Assembly: GCA_965227645.1 (NCBI GenBank) | Contig: OZ245773.1 | Span: 4,464,001-4,528,000 of the forward strand | Direction: 5' to 3' | From: Flavimaribacter sp024343425 | GTDB lineage: Bacteria > Pseudomonadota > Alphaproteobacteria > Rhizobiales > Rhizobiaceae | DNA length: 64,000 nt | Shown here: positions 16,946 through 27,609 of the stretch, one piece after another | How the letters are laid out: each line of letters opens with the position of its first letter | How positions within the stretch are numbered: the first letter of the stretch is position 1 | The notes under the pieces: generated by a model | Told to the model about the DNA's origin: nothing | The model's input: only the letters and a program-made list of their open reading frames with translations | Databases searched by the model: none | Program-made: the position numbers and the translations under genes

Positions 16946-17874
16946 CAGCCGATCACCGCGCCGGGACCGACGGCGGCGCCGCGCAGGAAATCTTCCGCCG
17001 TCATCGCCTTGCCGCCGGCTTTCTGCAACTCGACAAGGCGGACAGCGCCGCCGCCACAGGCCACCGTCAATCTGTCGTCCAGCACGGTTCCGGGCTCTCC
17101 GTCGCCCTCGGCGCGTTGCGAGCGCAGCAGCTTGACGCGTTCGGCCTTGCCGCCCAACGTCATCTGCGTCCAGGCGCCAGGAAACGGCGACAGACCGCGA
17201 ATGCGGTTGTGAACCTCCTCGGCCGGGCGCGTGAAGTCGATTCGCGTTTCCGCCTTGGTGATTTTCTCGGCGTAGAGCACGCCGTCGTCCGGTTGCGGGG
17301 TCAGGGTCAGCGAATCGCGTTCAAGGGCGGCCATCGCCCGCTGCATCAGGTCCGCCCCGATCAGCATCAGCTGGTCGTGCAGTTCGCCCGCCGTCATGTC
17401 CGGGCCGATCGTCACGCGCTCCTCCATGGCGACAGGGCCCGTGTCGAGCCCTGCGTCCATCTTCATGACCATTGTTCCGGTCTCGGTGTCGCCGGCCATG
17501 ATCGCCCGCTGGATCGGGGCCGCCCCACGCCAGCGCGGCAGGAGCGACGCGTGGCCGTTGTAACAGCCAAGGCGCGTTCCCTCCAAAATTGGCGTTGGCA
17601 GGATAAGGCCATAGGCGACGACGACCGCGACATCGGCTTCGAGCGCGCGGAAGGCCTCCTGCTCCTCCTCGCTTTTCAGGCTTTTCGGGGTTCGCACGGG
17701 AAAGCCGAGGATTTCGGCCTGCCGGTGAACCGGCGACTTGACCGTTTCCAGGCCGCGCCGGCCGCCCGGCCGCGGCGGCTGGGAATAGACCGCGACGATC
17801 TCGTGACCGTAGCCGGCAAGAGCCGTCAGCGTCGGAACCGCGAAATCGGGTGTCCCCATGAAGATGATGCGCAA
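16945..17874 (-). CDS. fmt: methionyl-tRNA formyltransferase, TTG start
   Basis: Fmt formylates initiator Met-tRNA using 10-formyl-tetrahydrofolate. The 309-residue protein shows the N-terminal LRIIFMGTPDFAVPTL, the folate-binding and catalytic region CYNGHASLLPRWRGAAPIQ (Asn-His), and the C-terminal domain from about residue 205. I place the start at TTG 17874, because GGGAG lies six bases upstream and the residues that follow match the family N-terminus exactly. An ATG at 17916 would add 14 atypical residues overlapping the def stop. Confidence 0.94.
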   Translation of the reverse strand: MRIIFMGTPDFAVPTLTALAGYGHEIVAVYSQPPRPGGRRGLETVKSPVHRQAEILGFPVRTPKSLKSEEEQEAFRALEADVAVVVAYGLILPTPILEGTRLGCYNGHASLLPRWRGAAPIQRAIMAGDTETGTMVMKMDAGLDTGPVAMEERVTIGPDMTAGELHDQLMLIGADLMQRAMAALERDSLTLTPQPDDGVLYAEKITKAETRIDFTRPAEEVHNRIRGLSPFPGAWTQMTLGGKAERVKLLRSQRAEGDGEPGTVLDDRLTVACGGGAVRLVELQKAGGKAMTAEDFLRGAAVGPGAVIG

Positions 17875-17912
17875 GGATTGCTCCCGGATGTTTCTTTGCC
17901 CGCGGGCGGCTG

Positions 17913-18437
17913 TCACATCGCCGGCTGGCCGCGGGACTTCGCCAGTTTGGTGAATTTCCGGATGACCATGTCGCGTTTGAGCTTCGACAGATAGTCGATG
18001 AAGAGCACGCCGTTCAGGTGGTCGATCTCGTGCTGCAGACAGGTCGCAAGAATGCCGTCCGCCTCGATGGTCTGGCGCGCGCCGTCATAGTCGACATAGT
18101 CGACGGTCACCGACGCCGGCCGCTCGACCTCGGCGTAATAGTCGGGGATCGACAGACAGCCTTCCTCGTAGACGGACCGCTCGTCCGACGACGCCAGGAT
18201 CTTAGGATTGAAGAACACCATCGGCGCCTTTTCCTCGTCGTCTCCGGAACAGTCGACGACCACGATGTTGCGCGGAACGCCGATCTGGATTCCGGCGAGG
18301 CCGATGCCAGGCGCGTCATACATGGTTTCCAGCATGTCGTCGGCGAGTTTGCGGACGGACTCGTCCACCTGCTCGAAATCCTCGGATTTCTTTCTGAGAA
18401 CCGGATCGGGAAGAAGAACGATAGGCTTGATGGTCAT
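17913..18437 (-). CDS. def: peptide deformylase
   Basis: Metal hydrolase that removes the N-formyl group from nascent proteins. The 174-residue protein has the three motifs GIGLAGIQIG (usually GxGLAAxQ; the second alanine is glycine here), EEGCLSIP (metal-ligand cysteine) and QHEIDHLNG (two histidines and the catalytic glutamate). The start is ATG 18437; another in-frame ATG lies at 18446 and neither has a strong ribosome site. It leads the def-fmt-truA run and is divergent from rmuC. Confidence 0.95.
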   Translation of the reverse strand: MTIKPIVLLPDPVLRKKSEDFEQVDESVRKLADDMLETMYDAPGIGLAGIQIGVPRNIVVVDCSGDDEEKAPMVFFNPKILASSDERSVYEEGCLSIPDYYAEVERPASVTVDYVDYDGARQTIEADGILATCLQHEIDHLNGVLFIDYLSKLKRDMVIRKFTKLAKSRGQPAM

Positions 18438-18539
18438 GGCATGCACTTAAGCATTCGGCGCGCCCGGGTCAATTCTCCGGATTATCCATGTTCCCGTTTT
18501 GATCTGGCATTGGCGGGCGAATCAGATAGAGTCACGCCC

Positions 18540-19799
18540 ATGGATCCTGTTCAGCTATCATTCGACGCGCCCGTGCTGCAGGCGGGCGAGACGACCGTAA
18601 CGCTTGGCATGGCGCTGGCCGGCGCCGCCGCGATCGTGATTCTACTCTTTATTTTTGCCATTTCGATCGCGCGCCGATCCGCCCGCCGCCGGGCGGAAGC
18701 CGCCGAAGCGGCGCGCCAGGACGCCGCCAGACGGGCCACCGAGACAGAGACCCGGCTGGCCGACATTCTGAAAACCCAGTCGGAAATGCAGGGCCGCATG
18801 GCGACGATCGCCGAAGTGTTCGGCACGCGCCAGACCGAAATCAACAAGTCGATCAATGAACGTCTCGATGGCATGACCCAGCGGCTGGGCGCGACGATCA
18901 GCGAGCAGACCAAGTCCACGCATGAAAACCTGGCGCGGTTGCAGGAGCGGCTCGCCGTCATCGACACGGCGCAGAACAACATCCAGGCGCTCGCCAAGGA
19001 TGTCGTCGGCCTGCAGGCGATTCTCGCCAACAAGCAGACGCGCGGCGCCTTCGGCCAGGCTCGCATGGAGGCGATCATCGCCGACGGCCTGCCGTCCAAC
19101 GCCTATGCGTTTCAGGCGACGCTGAGCAACGGCAACCGGCCGGACTGCCTGGTCTACATGCCCAACGACGCGCCGGCTCTCGTCGTCGACGCCAAGTTTC
19201 CGCTGGAGGCGTGGAACGCCATTCGCGAAAACGAGGACCCGGAAGCGTCGAAACAGAAGGCGCAGCAGTTTCGCCGCGACGTGGAAGTGCATATCCGCGA
19301 TATCGCGGACAAATATCTGATTACGGGCGAAACCCAGGACACGGCGTTCATGTTCGTGCCGTCGGAATCGATCTTCGCCGAAATCCACGAAAATTTTGAA
19401 GCCACGATCCAGAAGGCGCACCGCTCGCGCGTCGTGCTGGTGTCGCCGTCGCTGCTGATGCTGTCGCTGCAGGTTGTTCAGGCGATCCTGAAGGATGCGC
19501 GCATGCGCGAACAGGCGCATCTGATCCAGGGCGAGGTGGCGCGGCTGATGGACGACCTGACCCGGCTGGACGATCGCGTCGGCAAGCTGCAGACCCATTT
19601 CGGCCAGGCGCAGCGCGACATCGACCAGATTCTGACGACAACGGGCAAGATCACCAAGCGCGGCGCAAAGATCGAATCGCTGGAGATCGAGGCCGATCCG
19701 TCGTCAGAGCGTCCGGCCGCGCCAGATCAGGAAAGCAAGCCGGTGTCCGTGCCCGGTCACACGGGCACGCTGAAACTGCACGCCGGCGGCGGGCAGTAG
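18540..19799 (+). CDS. rmuC: DNA recombination protein RmuC family
   Basis: A 419-residue protein with an N-terminal transmembrane helix (about residues 23-42), a long coiled coil (about 45-160, rich in Ala, Arg, Glu and Gln) and the C-terminal RmuC nuclease-like domain (ARMEAIIADGLP, LVVDAKFPLEAW, DTAFMFVPSESIFAEIHE). RmuC limits inversions at short inverted repeats in E. coli. The start is ATG 18540, giving a membrane anchor of normal length. It is divergent from def and convergent with irr (23-base gap). Confidence 0.93.
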   Translation: MDPVQLSFDAPVLQAGETTVTLGMALAGAAAIVILLFIFAISIARRSARRRAEAAEAARQDAARRATETETRLADILKTQSEMQGRMATIAEVFGTRQTEINKSINERLDGMTQRLGATISEQTKSTHENLARLQERLAVIDTAQNNIQALAKDVVGLQAILANKQTRGAFGQARMEAIIADGLPSNAYAFQATLSNGNRPDCLVYMPNDAPALVVDAKFPLEAWNAIRENEDPEASKQKAQQFRRDVEVHIRDIADKYLITGETQDTAFMFVPSESIFAEIHENFEATIQKAHRSRVVLVSPSLLMLSLQVVQAILKDARMREQAHLIQGEVARLMDDLTRLDDRVGKLQTHFGQAQRDIDQILTTTGKITKRGAKIESLEIEADPSSERPAAPDQESKPVSVPGHTGTLKLHAGGGQ

Positions 19800-19822
19800 C
19801 TCTTTCGAGAAGGATCAGTGCG

Positions 19823-20260
19823 TCAGGAAGATTTGCGGCGGAGGCGGATCACCACATCGACATGGGCGATTTCCATGCCTTCGGGGGCTTCCGGCAAACC
19901 GTTTACGCTCAAGCCGCTGACGGGAATGTCCATCACCTCCGATTCGCCTTCGACGAAGAAATGGTGGTGATCGGACGTATTGGTGTCGAAATAGGTCTTG
20001 GCCGATTCGACGGCCAGAACTCTCAACATGCCCGCATCGGTAAACTGGTGCAGCGTATTGTAAACGGTGGCCAGGGACACGGCCACGCCAGCCGTCACGG
20101 CTTCGTCATGCAGTTCCTCGGCGGTCAGGTGGCGGTCACCCTTGGCGAACAACAGCCCTGCAAGCGCTATTCTCTGGCGCGTCGGACGCAGGCCCGCAGA
20201 ACGGAGGCGATCGCCGGCAAAGCGTGTCGGGCACGTCTTTTGTTCTGTCAGATTATGCAT
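19823..20260 (-). CDS. irr: iron response regulator Irr (Fur superfamily)
   Basis: Irr is the global iron/haem-status regulator of Rhizobiales; haem status controls its stability or activity. The 145-residue protein has the Fur-type winged helix (GLRPTRQRIALAGLLFAKGD, then VSLATVYNTLHQFTDAGML) and the histidine-rich DHHHFF in the dimerisation/haem site. The start ATG 20260 follows GAAGAGAT; longer readings extend into the promoter. A Cys-Pro pair at residues 10-11 is noted as a finding. It is divergent from fabA, the common rhizobial arrangement. Confidence 0.93.
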   Translation of the reverse strand: MHNLTEQKTCPTRFAGDRLRSAGLRPTRQRIALAGLLFAKGDRHLTAEELHDEAVTAGVAVSLATVYNTLHQFTDAGMLRVLAVESAKTYFDTNTSDHHHFFVEGESEVMDIPVSGLSVNGLPEAPEGMEIAHVDVVIRLRRKSS

Positions 20261-20302
20261 ATCTCTTCGTCTTGGCCGCAAATGGTTGGAATTGATCGAA
20301 CC

Positions 20303-20331
20303 TATATATCCGGACTGATCCGATCTTTCAA
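20303..20331 (-). promoter_or_regulatory. putative sigma-70-type promoter of irr
   Basis: On the minus strand TTGAAA (20326-20331) and TATATA (20303-20308) are separated by 17 bases and lie about 43 bases before the irr ATG. This is a good housekeeping promoter match, not tested. I saw no perfect iron-control-element palindrome nearby. Confidence 0.5.
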
Positions 20332-20639
20332 TAGTTGAGTTTTCAAGTCCAATTTTGTGTCTCGTCCCAACTATACGGAAAATGATCGGATTTCGCCATC
20401 CCCATGGTTTCCGCTCCACGACGTAATGTGATAGAGCAACGGCGAAATTCATTTGGTAGCCGATCAGGCTGTCGGTTCAAGCCGGCGATACACGTGTCGG
20501 CTGCAACCCCGTGGCCCTGAATCCTGGCGCAATCGAAAGTTCGCAACGGAGTTTCTTTGTGCTAAGGCGGGCCAGACAAGCAAGAACAGGGACTACGCCG
20601 CAACAGACGGCGTGGCATTTTCGGGAGTAACTTCAGTAC
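20332..20639. other. irr/fabA divergent intergenic region
   Basis: Gene-free stretch between the irr promoter and fabA. I see no open frame with coding character, no tRNA and no terminator. Its irr-side half is more AT-rich than the surrounding genes. The fabA Shine-Dalgarno candidate is GGGAG about 13 bases before the ATG, a long spacing. No FabR- or FadR-like operator could be identified by eye. Confidence 0.5.
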
Positions 20640-21152
20640 ATGAACACCAGGCAATCCAGCTTCAGCTACGATGACATTCTGACGTGCTCGCATGGCGACA
20701 TGTTTGGACAGGGCAACGCACAGCTTCCGCTTCCGCCGATGCTGATGTTTCATCGCATCACGGCCATTTCGGACACGGGCGGTGAGTACGGCAAAGGTTA
20801 TGTCCGGGCCGAATTCGACGTCACACCCGATCTCTGGTTCTTCAAATGCCATTTCGAGGGCGATCCCGTGATGCCCGGTTGCCTGGGTCTTGACGCATTG
20901 TGGCAGATGACCGGCTTCTTCCTTGGCTGGCTCGGCGAACCCGGTCGCGGCCGGGCGATTTCCTGCGGAGAGGTCAAGCTCACCAAGATGGTGACGCCCG
21001 AGACAAAACTCGTGGAATTCGGCGTTGATTTCAAGCGCGTCATCCGTGGGCGCCTGGTGCTCGGCATAGGCGACGGCTGGGCGAACGCCGACGGCGAACC
21101 GTCCTACAAGGCAAGCGATCTGCGCGTTGGCCTTTTCCAGGAAAAGGCATAG
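20640..21152 (+). CDS. fabA: 3-hydroxydecanoyl-ACP dehydratase/isomerase
   Basis: FabA dehydrates 3-hydroxydecanoyl-ACP and isomerises trans-2- to cis-3-decenoyl-ACP, the branch point to unsaturated fatty acids. The 170-residue hot-dog protein has the catalytic histidine in WFFKCHFEGDPVMPGCLGLD and the following helix with the aspartate (LGLDALWQM). It is followed by fabB and fabI, making a complete anaerobic unsaturated fatty acid operon. Confidence 0.97.
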   Translation: MNTRQSSFSYDDILTCSHGDMFGQGNAQLPLPPMLMFHRITAISDTGGEYGKGYVRAEFDVTPDLWFFKCHFEGDPVMPGCLGLDALWQMTGFFLGWLGEPGRGRAISCGEVKLTKMVTPETKLVEFGVDFKRVIRGRLVLGIGDGWANADGEPSYKASDLRVGLFQEKA

Positions 21153-21211
21153 GAACCGGTTCCGAAAAATCTAGGATCCAGCATCGACAGGCTTTGCGGA
21201 AAGGACACCGT

Positions 21212-22432
21212 ATGAAAAGAGTTGTCGTCACCGGAATGGGGATCGTCTCCTCAATCGGGAACAATGCGCAGGAAGTCACCGACTCGTTGCGCAACGCCCG
21301 GTCCGGCATAACCTTTTCCCAGGATTTTGCCGACCACGGCTTCAAATGCCAGGTATGGGGCGCGCCGACGCTCGACCCCACCGATCTGGTCGACCGCCGC
21401 GCCATGCGGTTTCTGAGCAAGGGCGGCGCGTGGAATCACGTCGCCATGTTGCAGGCGATCGAAGACAGCGGCCTTGAACAGGACGATATCTCCAGCGAGC
21501 GGACAGGCATCGTGATGGGATCCGGCGGGCCGTCGACCCGCACCATCGTCGACGCCGCGGACACCACCCGCGAAAAAGGAAGCCCGCGACGCATCGGACC
21601 CTTCGCGGTGCCGAAGGCGATGTCGTCGACGGCCTCTGCGACGCTCGCCACCTGGTTCAAGATCCACGGAGTGAATTATTCGATCTCCTCGGCGTGTTCG
21701 ACTTCGGCGCATTGCATCGGAAACGCCTACGAACTCATCCAGATGGGGAAGCAGGACATTGTGTTCGCCGGCGGACACGAGGATCTCGACTGGACCATGT
21801 CGAACCTCTTCGACGCCATGGGCGCGATGACCTCGAAGTTCAACGACAACGCCGCAACCGCATCGCGCGCCTATGACGTCAGCCGCGACGGCTTTGTCAT
21901 CGCCGGCGGCGCCGGCGTGCTGATCCTCGAAGAGCTGGAGCATGCAAAGGCGCGCGGCGCGAAGATCTATGGCGAGATCGTCGGCTACGGCGCGACGTCC
22001 GACGGCTACGACATGGTCGCGCCGTCCGGCGAAGGCGCTGTGCGCTGCATGAAGCTCGCCCTTTCGACAGTGGACGGGCCGGTCGACTATATCAACACGC
22101 ACGGAACCTCGACGCCGGTCGGCGATTCGGCCGAGATCGGTGCGATCCGACAGGTTTTTGGCGAAGAGGCGCCCTTCGTCGCTTCGACCAAATCACTCAC
22201 CGGACACTCATTGGGAGCGACCGGCGTGCAGGAATCTATCTACACGCTGCTGATGATGAACGAGGGCTTTATCGGGGAGAGCGCCCACATAACGGAGCTC
22301 GACCCGGAATTCGAAGGCATACCGATTGTCCGCGAGCGTATCGACGATGCGAAAATCGACATCGCCTTGTCGAACTCCTTCGGATTCGGTGGAACCAACG
22401 CAACGCTCGTTTTCAAGCGCTATAACGGATAG
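21212..22432 (+). CDS. fabB: 3-oxoacyl-ACP synthase I
   Basis: FabB elongates cis-3-decenoyl-ACP and so commits the chain to the unsaturated pathway. The 406-residue ketosynthase shows Cys in SSACSTSAHCIG, the two catalytic histidines in NTHGTSTPVGD and KSLTGHSLGA, and the C-terminal SNSFGFGGTN. The start ATG 21212 follows AAGGA by eight bases; an upstream in-frame start at 21194 is less likely. Nine bases separate it from fabI. Confidence 0.97.
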   Translation: MKRVVVTGMGIVSSIGNNAQEVTDSLRNARSGITFSQDFADHGFKCQVWGAPTLDPTDLVDRRAMRFLSKGGAWNHVAMLQAIEDSGLEQDDISSERTGIVMGSGGPSTRTIVDAADTTREKGSPRRIGPFAVPKAMSSTASATLATWFKIHGVNYSISSACSTSAHCIGNAYELIQMGKQDIVFAGGHEDLDWTMSNLFDAMGAMTSKFNDNAATASRAYDVSRDGFVIAGGAGVLILEELEHAKARGAKIYGEIVGYGATSDGYDMVAPSGEGAVRCMKLALSTVDGPVDYINTHGTSTPVGDSAEIGAIRQVFGEEAPFVASTKSLTGHSLGATGVQESIYTLLMMNEGFIGESAHITELDPEFEGIPIVRERIDDAKIDIALSNSFGFGGTNATLVFKRYNG

Positions 22433-22441
22433 GTTATCTCC

Positions 22442-23254
22442 ATGAGTGGATTAATGAAGGGCAAACGCGGCCTCATCATGGGAGTCGCAAACGACCATTC
22501 AATCGCTTGGGGAATTGCTCAGGCGCTGCATGCACAAGGCGCGGAACTCGCTTTTACCTATCAGGGCGAAGGCTTCGGCAAAAGGGTGCGGCCTCTGGCG
22601 GAGAAAGTCGGCGCCGATCTCGTTATCCCGTGCGACGTGGAAGCCATCGAGACGGTCGACTCCACTTTCGACACGATTGAACAGGCCTGGGGCGGGATCG
22701 ACTTCGTGGTTCACGCCATCGGTTTTTCCGACCGCAACGAGCTCAAGGGGCTTTATGCGGATACGACACGCGCCAATTTCTCGCGCACCATGATCATCTC
22801 CTGCTTCTCATTCACCGAAATCGCCAAACGCGCGGCAGGCCTGATGAAAGACGGCGGATCGATGATCACGCTGACCTACGCCGGCTCGACCCGCGTGATG
22901 CCCAACTACAACGTCATGGGCGTCGCCAAGGCGGCGCTCGAGGCGAGCGTGCGCTATCTCGCCGCCGACTACGGCCAGGACGGCATTCGCGTGAACGCGA
23001 TTTCCGCCGGCCCGATCCGCACGCTTGCAGGCTCCGGCGTCGCCAATGCGCGAGAAATGTACAATTTTCAGCAGCGCAACTCGCCAATGCGCCGCACCGT
23101 GACCATCGACGATGTGGGCGGTTCGGCGCTTTACCTCCTGTCGGACCTGTCGAACGGCGTGACCGGCGAAATTCACTACGTCGATTCCGGCTATCACATC
23201 ACGTCGATGCCGATCATCGAGGAGCTTAAGAACCGCTATTCCAACGGGCAGTGA
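22442..23254 (+). CDS. fabI: enoyl-ACP reductase (NADH) FabI
   Basis: FabI performs the last reduction of each fatty acid elongation cycle. The 270-residue SDR has the FabI-type nucleotide loop GVANDHSIAWGIA rather than the usual TGxxxGxG, and the catalytic Tyr-x6-Lys in YNVMGVAKAALE. Third gene of fabA-fabB-fabI. The TGA stop overlaps a possible GTG start of the downstream antitoxin-like gene. Confidence 0.96.
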   Translation: MSGLMKGKRGLIMGVANDHSIAWGIAQALHAQGAELAFTYQGEGFGKRVRPLAEKVGADLVIPCDVEAIETVDSTFDTIEQAWGGIDFVVHAIGFSDRNELKGLYADTTRANFSRTMIISCFSFTEIAKRAAGLMKDGGSMITLTYAGSTRVMPNYNVMGVAKAALEASVRYLAADYGQDGIRVNAISAGPIRTLAGSGVANAREMYNFQQRNSPMRRTVTIDDVGGSALYLLSDLSNGVTGEIHYVDSGYHITSMPIIEELKNRYSNGQ

Positions 23255-23256
23255 TC

Positions 23257-23619
23257 ATGGTCGTGACCCGCAGCTCCATCGTGTCAAAGGCAGTTGTAAA
23301 AGCCGCTGATCAACTGGGATTGAACGATGAGGAGCGTGCGCGCGTTCTGGGGCTCACACCCGCGCGATCCCTCGTTACAAAAGTAGTCACTGGCTCTGTT
23401 TCGGAAAGCGCGAGATCAAAGGACAGGGCCTTGCTGCTCATTCGCATTTTTCGGTTACTCGACACGTTGTCTGCCGATAGCGCCGAGACAATGCGACAGT
23501 GGATGCAAAACGACAATCTGGCGCTGGGATGCAAACCACGAGATCTCGTGGTGACAGAGGACGGCCTGACCAGCGTCTTCGATTATCTCAACGGACGTGT
23601 GAAGACGCCCCTTCACTAG
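23257..23619 (+). CDS. orphan MbcA/ParS/Xre-type antitoxin-like protein (DUF2384)
   Basis: A protein of 120 residues whose C-terminus (MRQWMQNDNLALGCKPRDLV, then a segment ending VFDYLNGR) matches the toxin-binding domain of MbcA/ParS/Xre antitoxins, whose partners are RES-domain NAD-degrading toxins. The N-terminal 60 residues are helical (QLGLNDEERARVLGLTPARS) and fit an Xre-like DNA-binding part. No RES toxin is adjacent: upstream is fabI, downstream is the convergent pnp terminator. The start may be ATG 23257 or GTG 23251, the latter overlapping the fabI stop. Local GC is about 55 percent over 23281-23400, lower than most flanking genes. Confidence 0.72.
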   Translation: MVVTRSSIVSKAVVKAADQLGLNDEERARVLGLTPARSLVTKVVTGSVSESARSKDRALLLIRIFRLLDTLSADSAETMRQWMQNDNLALGCKPRDLVVTEDGLTSVFDYLNGRVKTPLH

Positions 23620-23685
23620 ACGCCGCAAATTTTCGTAATTATTCCTGCAGTTAGCAGCCTACGCGACCACCAAAGCGAACCGCGA

Positions 23686-23715
23686 ATAAAAAAGCCCGCC
23701 GGGTTCCCGGCGGGC
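23686..23715 (-). terminator. rho-independent terminator of pnp
   Basis: Perfect 10-base-pair GC stem (23694-23703 with 23706-23715, GTTC-capped), followed on the minus strand by a run of T (plus-strand AATAAAAAA, 23686-23693). It lies 24 bases after the pnp stop. Confidence 0.9.
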
Positions 23716-23739
23716 TTATGATTTCGTGATGCGTCAGGC

Positions 23740-25881
<2,142 letters not shown>

Positions 25882-26044
25882 ATCCTGTCCTTTTCACCGG
25901 GGCGGCTCCGATTATCGGATTCCGCGCCCCGTCTGTTGCAATCTGGCGCCCTCGGGCGCCGTTCTTCCGATTGCCACGGGCAAGACAACGGGTGGCTCGT
26001 AAACTTTGCAAGCAACCTGCAATCCTGCCCCGTGACAGTCCCTC

Positions 26045-26094
26045 CGGACGCCGCGGCGTCCGAATAAAAACGGCGGCGCGATACCGCGCCGCCG
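26045..26094 (-). terminator. rpsO terminator plus adjacent pnp-leader hairpin
   Basis: Six bases after the rpsO stop the minus strand forms a 10-base-pair hairpin (26085-26094 with 26071-26080, four-base loop) followed by TTTTTATT. This is a good rho-independent terminator that probably acts partially. Directly behind it is an 18-base perfect palindrome (26045-26062) in the pnp leader. In E. coli RNase III cuts a hairpin in this same rpsO-pnp gap for PNPase autoregulation; the same use here is inference. Confidence 0.75.
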
Positions 26095-26100
26095 AACAAG

Positions 26101-26370
26101 CTAACGGCGAATACCGAGACTCGCGATAAGCTTCTTGTACCGCTCCTCGTCCTTCCTTTTCAGGTAGTCAAGCAGAGAACGGCGATTGGAAACCATCTTC
26201 AGGAGGCCACGACGGGAGTGGTTGTCCTTCTTGTGACCCTTGAAGTGTTCCGTGAGATTTGTGATGCGTTCGGTCAGCAGCGCGACCTGGACTTCCGGCG
26301 AACCCGTGTCGCCATCCTTCGTCGCGTATTCTTTCAGAATCTCAGCCTTGCGCTCAGCAGTGATCGACAT
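26101..26370 (-). CDS. rpsO: 30S ribosomal protein S15
   Basis: S15 binds 16S rRNA early in assembly of the small subunit platform. Length (89 residues) and the motifs GSPEVQVALLTERI, HFKGHKKDNHSRRGLLKMV and LLDYLKRKDEERY are standard. AAAGGATG precedes the ATG. In many rhizobia truB lies just upstream; here an accessory block of about 9 kb intervenes. Confidence 0.98.
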   Translation of the reverse strand: MSITAERKAEILKEYATKDGDTGSPEVQVALLTERITNLTEHFKGHKKDNHSRRGLLKMVSNRRSLLDYLKRKDEERYKKLIASLGIRR

Positions 26371-26470
26371 CGTACATCCTTTCGGTTTTTGAAGATGGGG
26401 GTCGCCCGATGCCGGGATGTCGTCCAGCAGGGGCCGTTATTGACGGCTCTTGAGCCGTATGGCGCTGCAT
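26371..26470 (-). promoter_or_regulatory. rpsO 5' leader with hairpin, possible S15 autoregulatory element
   Basis: The rpsO leader contains a perfect seven-base-pair inverted repeat with a two-base centre (ACGGCTC at 26443-26449 with 26452-26458). S15 represses its own mRNA through structured leaders of several unrelated types, one of them described in Rhizobium. The hairpin is seen; S15 binding is a guess. Confidence 0.35.
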
Positions 26471-26525
26471 ATAGGCCACGTCGGGGCAAAATACCAGCCT
26501 TATTTTCAACCGCCGGTATCCGCCT

Positions 26526-27434
26526 TCAGGTCTCCGGCGGCACCAGCCGCGCATTCGCGCGTTCGCGATAGACGACATAGAGGCCGGAAGCCACGGTGAT
26601 GCAGATGCCAACCGCGGCCATCCCGTTCGGCAGGTCCTTGAAGATCATCCAGCCAATGAGTGTCGCAAACGGTATTTCAAGATATTGCATGGGCGCGAGC
26701 GACGAGGCTGGCGCATAGCGCAGCGACCAGGTCATCAACAGATGCGCCACCGTGCCAAGAACGCCGATCGACAGAAGCAGCAGCGTTTCACGCGTATCGG
26801 GAAAGACCATGGTGAAGACCGTGCTTTCGCTCCCGATCGTGACGAGATAGGCGATCCCGAATCCGATCGTCGCGTATATCCCGTTCGCGGCCTGCAACGT
26901 GATGGGGTCACATTGCTTGGCGATCATCCGCGTGACCAGCATGAAGAGGGCAAAGACAACAGCGACCACCAGCGGCAGCAGGGCGTAGACGCCGACATCC
27001 GCAAAACGCGGCTGGATGACAAGAAGCGTGCCGATGAAACCGACGACGCAGGCGGCCAGCCGGCGCGGCCCGATCTCTTCATCCAACACCATGCGGCCGA
27101 GAAGCAGCATGATAAAGGGCATGACAAAGGCGATCGCGACCGCATCGGCAAGCGGCATGTAGCGCAGGGACGTGAACATAGCCGCCACGCCGATGACATG
27201 AAGAAAGGCCCGCAGGACCGCAAGTCTGAACACCCTGCCGCGCAGGCGCAGATCCCTGCCCGTCCACCAGACGATGGGGATCAGCAGGCACGCCTGCATC
27301 AGAAACCGGAAAAACAGGAGCTGGGTCAGCGGTATGGTTTCTCCGAGCAGCTTGGCGATGGAATCGCCGAGCGGCGCCATCACGCAGAAACCGAGCATCA
27401 GGGCGATGCCGAGAAGCGGCCTGTCCGCGTTCAT
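26526..27434 (-). CDS. EamA/DMT-family membrane transporter
   Basis: A 302-residue permease with ten hydrophobic segments in two EamA repeats (for example MLGFCVMAPLGDSIAKLLGE at the start of the first, and HLLMTWSLRYAPASSLAPMQ near the end of the second). Resembles S-adenosylmethionine-uptake or RhaT-like DMT proteins; substrate unknown. The start is ATG 27434. It is the gene immediately upstream of rpsO and shares its direction. Confidence 0.85.
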   Translation of the reverse strand: MNADRPLLGIALMLGFCVMAPLGDSIAKLLGETIPLTQLLFFRFLMQACLLIPIVWWTGRDLRLRGRVFRLAVLRAFLHVIGVAAMFTSLRYMPLADAVAIAFVMPFIMLLLGRMVLDEEIGPRRLAACVVGFIGTLLVIQPRFADVGVYALLPLVVAVVFALFMLVTRMIAKQCDPITLQAANGIYATIGFGIAYLVTIGSESTVFTMVFPDTRETLLLLSIGVLGTVAHLLMTWSLRYAPASSLAPMQYLEIPFATLIGWMIFKDLPNGMAAVGICITVASGLYVVYRERANARLVPPET

Positions 27435-27609
27435 TGCGAGCGCCTGATAATATTGCCGGCCGGATTGTCCAGAATTCCTCTCCCGAGACCGCGAATCATG
27501 TCGTAGATGATGGTCTGGCAATACAGCATGCGTTAACGAAGGGCGAGACGCTTCATCGCAGCTTTAATTTTATCTATTGTGGCCAGACTTCGAACCGGGA
27601 ATCAGACCG

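Noticed and set aside
18018..18539. N-terminal extension of rmuC
   Set aside because: The in-frame extension lies opposite def; the membrane anchor and family start fit ATG 18540.
20470..20495. tRNA T-arm-like GTTCAA segment
   Set aside because: No matching anticodon or acceptor stems around it.
23257..23619. complete toxin-antitoxin operon
   Set aside because: No RES or other toxin gene is adjacent; only the antitoxin-like gene is present.
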